From Elmis aenea (taxonomy: Eukaryota; Arthropoda; Insecta; Coleoptera; Elmidae): a stretch of DNA of 64,000 nt. The notes under the pieces were generated by a model that did not search any database, was not told the DNA's origin, and worked only from the letters and a program-made list of their open reading frames with translations. Positions 56,264 through 64,000 of the stretch are shown here, in pieces; the first letter of the stretch is position 1; each line of letters starts with the position of its first letter. The stretch covers positions 32,989,470 through 33,053,469 of the forward strand of contig OX393578.1 in NCBI GenBank assembly GCA_947652605.1. Reading direction: 5' to 3'. The position numbers and the translations under genes were made by a program.

Positions 56264-56660
56264 TATTTGTTGCAAAAAATAACTCCCCGGAATTTTTTAC
56301 GCATTCTCGTTCCCGAATCCCGAAAACAATCGGGAAATCCTGGAAATCGGGAAAAGATACTCTTTAAACCCATTAATACCCACAATGAGAAACTATGCTT
56401 CTCTTGGAACTTTTTCCTAATTATCGGGATCCAACAGTTACATTGCCTGCACTGTTGTAAAAAACATCCCATATAAATCCCCAGGAATAATTTCACAGTA
56501 AGCCGCCAAACATGCACGCGTGAAACCAGCATCAGCTATTACTAGCTAATTGAATTTTTTATTTTTTATTACCGAAGTTCTACGAAAATTAACTAAAAAA
56601 GATGGCATCGGAAATCCCCGGAAACACGATTTATTGTTCCTGATGGTACCAAAATGTCGG
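56264..56660. mobile_element. Degenerate element with CCCGGAAATCC motifs
   Basis: TTCCCGAATCCCG..CGGGAAATCCTGG and CGGAAATCCCCGGAAACACG, with GGGAATTTCGAAACCCTA at the right end. Related to 21655-21780. No transposase recognised. Confidence 0.4.
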
Positions 56661-56908
56661 GAATTTCGAAACCCTAATGACCACAAACGACTTTTGTTTA
56701 GTTTTTGTTCATGTCTTTACTATCATAATAACAATGCTATCGAATAATCAGTCTTAAACGGGGTACACTATATGTATACGCATACTATAACCCTTCCTAC
56801 ACATACTAAAAAGAGCTGCTGTTGAATGCCGTTTTAGTAATAAGAGAATGTGTTGCACTGTATGGAAAAAAGTATGTCTATTCGTGTTTCATACTAATTA
56901 ATTTTACC

Positions 56909-57196
56909 TCACAAACAGGTGTCATACTTCTTTAATAACAATATTAGTTTAGCTTTTTTTATTGTAAAAATGCGCCAATGGCCTTGTTTTGTTAATGTTA
57001 TTTTACTAAATGGAATAATTTTGACTTCACTAGAACTCGAAGCAATTTCTTCAAGACTCATGCAATATTCTCTTGATTCTCCAATTCCATTTATATCGCT
57101 TATTATTTTCAAATTAAAAAAGTCGTTTCCTTTCTTCTGTTTGCTCCGAAAAAAATTAATTTTGTTTTTATCGGTTGTTTTGATATTTACAATTTT
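56909..57196 (-). other. 94-codon open frame downstream of member 10
   Basis: Open from after a stop at 57197-57199 to TGA at 56911-56909, without an ATG near its start. It contains ESREYCMSLEEIASSSSEVK and ends GHWRIFTIKKAKLILLLKKY. A phase-1 acceptor (GAAGAAAG, near 57129) would join it to member 10 in frame, but that acceptor is purine-rich. Either an unusually long second exon or chance. Confidence 0.25.
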
Positions 57197-57504
57197 TCAA
57201 ACAAATGTTTAAGAGAAGTGCAGTAGATAGGTAAACAAAATATTATAGTAAAATTAAAGTAAACAAGAGCCAAAAATGTATTCCAAATTTTCGAAAGAGC
57301 CAAATAAACATTTCAAATAAAGTTAAGAAGAAAAAAAAAGTAACACACTCAACACAAAAAAGAGACCTTACTGGAGCAATCGGTCCCAGGTAGCTTTGCA
57401 TATATTACGATATCGTGATATATATATCAATTAAATTAGTATAAATACCAACAAATAACATAAATCTTTTATATTTAATATAATTTTTTATTATATGTAC
57501 TCAC

Positions 57505-57634
57505 TGTGTTTTTGTATGAAGTAATTACTACAAGCACAAGAACAAAATAAATGTATCAACAACAACGTTGCACAAAGCACAAAAAAAGTTACTTCGTAGA
57601 AAAGTTCCATGTTGAATTGAGAATTCATCTCCAT
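57505..57634 (-). CDS. Small membrane-peptide gene, member 10, first coding exon
   Basis: Two in-frame starts: ATG at 57634 (context CAAATGG, 43 codons) or at 57610 (35 codons, context CAACATGG). From the second: MELFYEV, hydrophobic residues about 8-22 (TFFVLCATLLLIHLF), then CSCACSNYFIQKH. It ends A|GTGAGT (57504-57499), phase 1. It mixes a normal helix with a CSCAC cysteine cluster, bridging the hydrophobic and cysteine-rich subgroups. It is 17 kb from member 9, the gap being filled with transposons. Function unknown. Confidence 0.55.
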
Positions 57635-57759
57635 TTGAATCCTGTTTTGATCCTAACTCTATGAATCTTAAATAATCACTGAGGTGAAGTTCGTAGGTTG
57701 GTAACGTAATGTACATAAGATATTAATACGTTCATTGTGTTAATGTATATTTTATTAAC

Positions 57760-57836
57760 ATTCATTATCGTAACATTTTATACCTTTGCTTGTCGTGTTG
57801 GAGCAGCGACATCGGTAGTTATTTTCGTTATCATAA
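57760..57836 (-). promoter_or_regulatory. GATA sites upstream of member 10
   Basis: ATTATCG at 57764 and GTTATCATAATTAG at 57828 lie about 130-200 bases upstream of the first ATG. A TCAGTG initiator-like site is on the minus strand near 57680. A weaker cluster than in other members. Confidence 0.35.
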
Positions 57837-58129
57837 TTAGGTTGTTTATTAGAATCTTATGAGTGTTATTACTTTAAGGTCAAATTGGCTAAAATATGAA
57901 CCAGATATTTTGTAATTTGATACATTGTAATATAAAACTTAACTGTTTTGACGCCATTTCTCTTAATACTGACTCAAACATTCTTTAAAAAAATTAAGAA
58001 TATTTTTTTTTTAATTTTGCTTGTTTATCATTTCTGCTTTCGGTCGAATTAATTTCTGTATATCAAACTGTTGTGTAAATTGGGTTGCTTGGGCATATTG
58101 CGTGATAGTCCATCAAATTGGATTGTTAA
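57837..58129. other. Intergenic, no gene seen
   Basis: AT-rich, ends at the TTAA target of the next element. Confidence 0.4.
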
Positions 58130-58491
58130 GGTGGGTACAGACATGCAACAAAACATCGCATCGTAACACCGTCGCGTACAGATTGTTGTTGCGCGTTGAA
58201 TTTACTATGTGCCGTGAATTGCATCGTATCAAAACGTCGCCGCGTAACATCGCAGCAAACATTCTGGCGTCCCACCATTTTGATATTACTTTTAGTACCT
58301 AAGTATGTTACGCAGACCTGTACATACATAAAAAGCATGGTGCAATATCAGCGCGTAACATTCCTTTGATGTGACGCTGGAATACCGACAACCGATGGGA
58401 CGCCACGATGTTACGATGTTACGAAGTGCGGTACAGACATGTTACGCGACGGTGTTACTATACGATGTTTTGTTGCATGTCTGTACCCACC
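58130..58491. mobile_element. MITE with GGTGGGTACAGACATG ends (TTAA target)
   Basis: TTAA then GGTGGGTACAGACATGCAAC; right end GTTGCATGTCTGTACCCACC then TTTA. Inner CGTAACA.CGTCGCG blocks are mirrored. The outer six to ten bases are shared with the element at 61625. A TTAA target suggests piggyBac-type mobilisation, not proven. Confidence 0.75.
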
Positions 58492-61200
58492 TTTAGAAAA
58501 TAGCCTTTTAATCGATTATACTTTATGTACCGTTCTCCAAAAATTATTTGGCCATTTCTATTACTATAAGTGTTAATTGTGCTTATAAATGTAAACGGTA
58601 CAATTTTCTAATAGTACTGCTTTCTTTCAATGAAGAGATCATAGTTACTGTTACTAGTTAGTATTGCATGTAGCAAATACCGTCGGTTAGTATACTGTAA
58701 AGTCCTCAAATGAACCAAATAAAGACCACATCCTCATTTTTCAAGCGAAACGATAGAAACACGCAAACAAGGCATCTTTAACGATAATATTTCTAGGCTT
58801 ACTAGTGCAGTGATTCAACCTCTCAACATTAACAAACAGAAAAATTGTAACAATAGCTTTCAGGCTATTTTTGAGCAATTATATTAATCTAATAACCGTA
58901 TTTATCAACAAACTTCTTATTGCATAGGCCAATGTGATATTCATTGCTGACATAAGCTTTTTGATTTAAAGTCCTAATAGTTCTAGAACAGCATCAACCT
59001 CTTTTTACAAGCTTTTATTCAATTTCAAATGTTTCTTTGTTTATGTCAAATCCTGCAACTCAATATTGATTCTCTTCTACATACCTATATGATGAACTTG
59101 AAATTTTGCATGCATAAGTAGTAAGTACATGGTCTCCGTGACAATATACACTTCACTTTTTTATAATCAAAATCCAAGTTGGCGACTTCAATATAGCGTT
59201 CAATTTTTGTCATATACAGTATAACTCAGCTCAAAGTCTATATCTATCGGTTTTCTAGGGTGCTGATTACGATTTTCTGGTCAAAATTTAGAAATTCAGA
59301 ATAGCTGCGCCAATATGGTGGAGATGACTAAAACGGAAATAGTACATTTTAAGTTAAAAAAAACTTGTTAAATTCAAGCATTTATTAAAATGAACTAAAA
59401 AGAAGATTACACATTTTCCTAAAAGCTTGTCACGAGAAGTTCATAGATACTTAATTAGACATTAAAATAATTCTATTTCTGGTAAATTAAATACCTATGA
59501 ACTTCTCAAGACAGGCTTTTAGGAACATTTCTTTTCTTTTTATTTTAGTGCATTTCAATAAAAACTTGTTCAAAAAAATCCTAATTTGTTTTTACTTGTT
59601 AAACAAGTTGCCAATAATATTACAGATTTATTGCTAAGATTTTAATATTCTTCTTTTATAGATAACTAAAACTAAGCCAGCGACTTTGTTTTGAATCTGG
59701 GATGACATTAAAGGACACTTCAACAACACTTTTTGTCTGCGGCAAACGAATCAATGATCCAAATGTTTCCCAGGATTTTGTCAAACTAGCTCATTAACTT
59801 CGGTTGCACTTCTTGGAACGTCATCTGAACTGAATAAACGCAGAGCCCGATCGTCACAATTTTTCAATGAATTAAACCACAGATTCGCCATTTGCAAACT
59901 CTCATAGGGAAGAAATACATTTTAATTGGGAGAACTTTTTTCTCTTCTTTTATTTTAAGGTTTCAGAAGTAACTGTATTTTCTTTTTTTTTTCAAGTCCA
60001 ATATTGAAATGAATAATACTCTTGTTTTTAAATAAGTGGCATTATTGTTTTCAATATTTGTGTTTTGGTTGATGTGTTACTTTTATTAATTCAGCGACAA
60101 CTTGATTAAAATTACAACCAGATAAAAATGAAAACATAGATTTTCAATTAATATTTATTGCAATCAGTAGACGTAACAATTATAATTTTATCACAAAATA
60201 AAAGATTTATCACTTATACTTATAACACAACCAAGTTAATTTTTTGGCACAATATACTGCCTCTATGCGTCACTTTTTAACTGATTACTTATCCCAAAAA
60301 TATAATTTTCAGGCGGAATTAGAACTCTTGAAGTGCCAAATTTAAAACCAAAATTTAAATCAGTTTTAAAATAATTTTAAAATTTGCAGGATACTACTCT
60401 CTCATCAAGGTGTGGATGTAATATTTCACTTCCACGTTAAATTCAAGAGATTGTAAGATTTACGAGCTTAAGAAAGAATTTTAAACGTGGTAAATAACCT
60501 CTCCTCTGTAAATGTGGTAAAAACTCCAGGAGACCTTCAAACGGAGATCATAGATCGCCTGAAAGGCACCCGACACAACGCGAGTAACTTTTGGACGGAA
60601 AATAGTGACTCTGGCTGGCAAAAACTTAACCTCTATGACAGATGAAAACTAGCAGGTGGGGAGGTGGATGTAAATGAACATTGCTAAAGCGCTTGAGGCG
60701 ACATATAACAAAAATTAAATAAACTATAGGCATTGTTACAACCTACCCGTGTTACTTTCATACCCGGTCTCCCTAGTACAATATTTTTAAATTGACCCGC
60801 AACTTCTAAAAGATTGACCTACCTCTGTATGTATGTATGTATGTGGTTACCACTTTAATCATTTTATATACAAAGGTATCAAAAACACTATTTTAAATAG
60901 CCAATTATTTTAGTTTGTTTTATACGACAACAATCAATAAACGATAAAAATCCAATGTAATTTAACGAATTATATTAGTTTTTTTCCAAATTGATTCTAA
61001 AAGCGGCTGATCTAATAATCAGTGATCACAATAAGTGGCACTTTTTGTATTACTGAGTCTGTTTTTAGTAATGAATATCAATAATTTAATATTTTATAAA
61101 TAAATTGGTTTTCAGTTAGGTAATTAAATTGACGAACAAGCATCACCCAAAGAAATTTCTTTTAATCTATTAAACTAAGTATCAAAATGTTTATAATCAT
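58492..61200. other. Long AT-rich stretch, no gene accepted
   Basis: 59410-59530 is a weak inverted repeat (CCTAAAAGCTTGTCACGAGA and TCTCAAGACAGGCTTTTAGG). 59690-59910 on the minus strand has a codon-like segment (MANLWFNSLKNCDDRAL, then stops) that I cannot identify. 60500-60720 is GC-richer with no frame. 60825-60843 is a short TGTA repeat. Confidence 0.4.
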
Positions 61201-61217
61201 ATGACCTAGAACCGTTT

Positions 61218-61290
61218 ACAGTAATCGCTCCATTAACGCGGTCTCCATTTACGCGGATTCCCTTTAGCGCGGTTGAAAATTTTGTTAGTT
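61218..61290. repeat. Tigger/pogo-like terminal fragment
   Basis: CGCTCCATTAACGCGGTCTCC and TTTACGCGGATTCCC resemble the CTCCGTTAACGCGGA termini of Tigger/pogo elements. No partner end seen. Confidence 0.3.
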
Positions 61291-61536
61291 ATATACTACT
61301 ACTAACTGGTATTTGAAGGTGACCCGGTCTTCCGTTAAAATTTGACATTTGACCTCTCGCCTCCGGGGGCGGCAAATATTTATTTAATGTTATAGGCTTT
61401 AAGAGGCTATCAATTCGTATCTATCCATTAAAATTTAAGTTTTTATCTAATTTTTTAAGGGAATAATTTATTATTGCCAATTTTCATTGCTTAAGTTGTG
61501 CTGATAAATAAATGATAACTACATCAAAAAGGGTTT

Positions 61537-61610
61537 TTTGTGCGATCGTACTAGAAACAGCTGTTTGACGGACGCGTTAGCAACCATAATGTACTGCATT
61601 ACCGGCCCTT
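61537..61610. repeat. One end of the TTTTGTGCGATCG MITE
   Basis: TTTTTTGTGCGATCGTACTAG, then CAGCTGTTTGACGGACGCG and TGCATTACCGGCCC, the inverse of 6432-6507. Truncated at its core. Confidence 0.7.
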
Positions 61611-61624
61611 GTACACACGCTTAA

Positions 61625-63055
61625 GGTGGGTACACACGCTAGAGAAAAGTCTCGCAACTCGGGTCTATAGACAGGGTGTTGCTGTGTGAACAGCTCGATA
61701 GATCGGTGCCGCTAGATCGACCCTCGGCAAGTTTTGGTCTAGTTAGAGGGTCGTGTGAATACCTCAAATATTTGTCTCGTCACTCGCTCTAAACAGATCC
61801 AAACGTTTGGAAATTTATGCTAGACTGCCTATGCGTCCCTTCGTCACGATTTAAAAATCAACTACAGTACTTATAGAAAATTTATACTGATATTGTGCGA
61901 CGTTTTTCACAAATAACTTTCTATTTTAATTTGAAAAAAGGCAATAAATCAACACTAACATTTTTAATCGAATAGTAAAAAAACGTAACATTGTCAAATG
62001 ACAACTTCTAAAATTTTAGTATATCTACATCATTTTAAAATTGTAGCTTGTTCAAACCTCGGTAATAATTGTTCAAATCGAATCGGATCGATATTATTTA
62101 TGACAAGTAATTTGGTATTTCCAAGCACGCATTGTTGTAAAATTCAAATTTTAGAAACTTATTTTATTTAAAATGATTCAGTTAAGAGTTAATAAATGCT
62201 ATTTCCTTTACTATTGAATTGAGCTATAAGCTATAAACAAACAAAGATATATTTAAATGAGGTTCAACCCATTCGTACAGAATGAATATAGTTTCTGTAT
62301 TCTAGGAAGTCGAATCCTATTGTTTATCACAGATTTTCCGAACATGTGTTTCCGGTACAACACCCTTTCTATAATACTTTGACCAATCAGAGCTTTATGA
62401 TAACATTCGTGTAATTATTTGAAATTTAAGATGAACAAAAATTTTAAACAGTGTTTAGATAAATTTTAAAGACAGCAGACTGAGAGTGCGGCATATTTTA
62501 GTTTTATGTGACAAAAAAATTGCATCTTTTTTAAAGTGTATCATAAAATAAATTATTGCTAAGGAGTTCAATTGCCAAATAGGTTTAAGTTTTCCATACC
62601 GATTTTAATATTTTTATAGTAGGGTCCGACCTTTCTCAATAATAACATTCCATTTGAACTTGAACGAGCGCAATACATAATGATGAACTTTTTAAATAAA
62701 TAGTTAAAAAAAACTTTGAGTTGTAATTCTGTGGTATACAATAATTTAATGTTATAGTTTGCATAAACCCTATTATAATATAATCGTTTAATTCCCTATA
62801 ATTTTAAATTCAAAATAATACACGGCACTTTTCTCGAACTGGCATTTCGATAATGAATTGAACAGAGAGCAAATACCGAAGAGAGAGCAAACAGCGCAAC
62901 ACTCGTGTGAACACCCTGGCAAGTAGTTGCAGCTAGGGCTGAGGTGAGGAGTGTCCCGACGTCACGGTCGAAACAAAAATTGCATTACGTGTGAACACGC
63001 GCTAGTTCAGTTTAGAGACTTGTGTCGCAACTTTACTCTAGCGTGTGTACTTACC
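61625..63055. mobile_element. DNA element with GGTGGGTACACACGCTAGAG ends
   Basis: TTAA target at the left, TTTA at the right. The right end CTCTAGCGTGTGTACTTACC is the inverse of the left. It contains GACAGGGTGTTGCTGTGTGAAC and its near mirror GTTCAC-type segments around 62900, and long AT-rich interior without a transposase. Confidence 0.7.
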
Positions 63056-63766
63056 TTTAGAGAACAGTCTCGCAACTCGGTCTATAGACAGGGTGTTGCT
63101 GTGTGAACAGCTCGCTAGATCGGTGCCGCTAGATCGACCCTCGGTAAGTTTTAGTCTAGTTAGAGTTGTTAGAGGGTCGTGTGAATACCTCAAATATTTG
63201 TCTCGTCACTCGCTCTAGCCAGATCCAAACGTTTGGAAATTTATGCTAGACTGCCCTATGCCTAAGTCCGTGAAGATCGCCCTTCGTCACGATTTAAAAA
63301 ACAACTACAGTACCTATAGAAAATTTATACTGATATTGTGCGTATTTGTAAAGTAAAATTTTTATTTAAATAAATATATTATATATGATTTTTTAATAAT
63401 CATTTATGCGCTAATTACATGAATACACATTTAAAACTATTTTCAAATAAAATGTAAACCAAACGAGCTTTATTTGCTATTTCTAAAGTAAATAAAAACT
63501 AAAAATAGTTTTTTCGTATTTTTTTATTATTTTGAAGTGCACGTTTTTATGTTGTATCATAAAATAAATTATCGTTGTTGAGGTCATTTGCCAAATAGGT
63601 TTAAGATTTCAATACCAATTTTAATGTTTTTATAGTAGGGTTCGACGTTTTTCACAAATAACTTTCTATTTTAATTTGAAAAAAGGCAATAAATCAACAC
63701 TAAAGTTTTTAATCGAATAGTAAAAAAACGTAACATTGTCAAATGACAACTTCTAAAATTTTAGTA

Positions 63767-63797
<31 letters not shown>

Positions 63798-64000
63798 CTT
63801 TATTTGTGCTGAAAAATCCAAAAAGGCATAGAACTGGCATTTCGATAATGAATTGAACAGAGAGCAAATACCGAAGAGAGAGCAAACAGCGCAACACTCG
63901 TGTGAACACCCAGGCAAGTAGTTGCAGCTAGGGCTGAGGTGAGGGGTGTCCCGACGTCGCGGTCGAAACAAAAATTGCATTACGTGTGAACACGCGCTAG
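63056..64000. mobile_element. Second, tandem copy of the 61625 element, rearranged
   Basis: From 63060 the sequence repeats 61641 onward (TCTCGCAACTCGG..TATAGACAGGGTG), then from about 63830 it repeats 62840-63003 up to the window edge. Between them about 800 bp of the first copy is missing and a (TAG)n run with an unrelated 35-bp insert takes its place. The two copies share one terminus. Confidence 0.7.
63766..63798 (+). repeat. (TAG)n microsatellite with TTTATTTGTGCTG tail
   Basis: About ten TAG units, followed by TCTTTATTTGTGCTGAAAAA. It marks the junction in the second tandem copy and may be the remains of a LINE or SINE 3' end. Confidence 0.7.

Noticed and set aside
56919..57212. 97-codon hydrophobic plus-strand frame
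   Set aside because: Antisense of the 56909-57196 minus frame; hydrophobicity follows from A-rich complementary codons.
59690..59910. Possible coding remnant on the minus strand (MANLWFNSLKNCDDRAL…)
   Set aside because: Stops after about 35 codons and no recognised domain; may be a transposon remnant but not supportable.

Overview
The window is AT-rich eukaryotic DNA, almost certainly from an insect. This rests on the mix of Tc1/mariner (including DD41D), hAT, PIF/Harbinger, Helitron, Jockey-type and RTE-type elements, on many short elements ending in TACAGGGTG with TA duplications, and on GATA-type promoter motifs. No long host gene is present. Species cannot be named from sequence alone; a large-genome beetle is one plausible guess.

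The main signal is a dispersed array of tiny coding exons, all on the minus strand: 1255-1144, 5603-5498, 11643-11535, 18664-18523, 21377-21251, 25552-25405, 31077-30936, 35828-35705, 40468-40351 and 57634-57505. Each has an ATG, a few polar residues, one hydrophobic (or cysteine-rich) segment and a basic tail. Each then runs into a strong splice donor (GTGAGT, GTAAGT or GTGAGC) after the first base of a codon, so all ten are phase 1. Members 2 and 3 are clear paralogues. Members 4 to 6 are a cysteine-rich subgroup. Most have clustered GATAA/TTATC sites about 60-200 bp upstream. A similar single-pass peptide (13955-14065) lies on the plus strand. I infer an undescribed tandem family of small membrane-peptide genes with a GATA-factor promoter code. 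Two models fit: about ten separate two-exon genes of roughly 45-60 residues, with local acceptors and AATAAA signals visible for some members; or alternative first exons, each with its own promoter, spliced to common exons left of base 1.

Almost everything else is transposon sequence. From left to right: 1-5740, members 1-2 with a MITE and a fold-back element; 5970-10865, Harbinger remnant, nested hAT copies, a reversed Helitron and a large fold-back; 11360-18750, member 3, the plus-strand peptide, a Helitron, a Jockey-type LINE and members' promoters; 18500-31300, members 4-7 interleaved with MITEs, a mariner element with long inverted arms and an RTE-type LINE; 31670-40630, members 8-9 with MITEs, a LINE fragment and a deleted DD41D mariner; 41490-56660, a 15-kb transposon pile-up with no member; 57500-57840, member 10; 58130-64000, related MITEs and a tandem dimer.

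I had no search tool. Family names rest on recognised motifs, terminal repeats and target-site duplications visible in the sequence. Stretches where I see nothing are stated.
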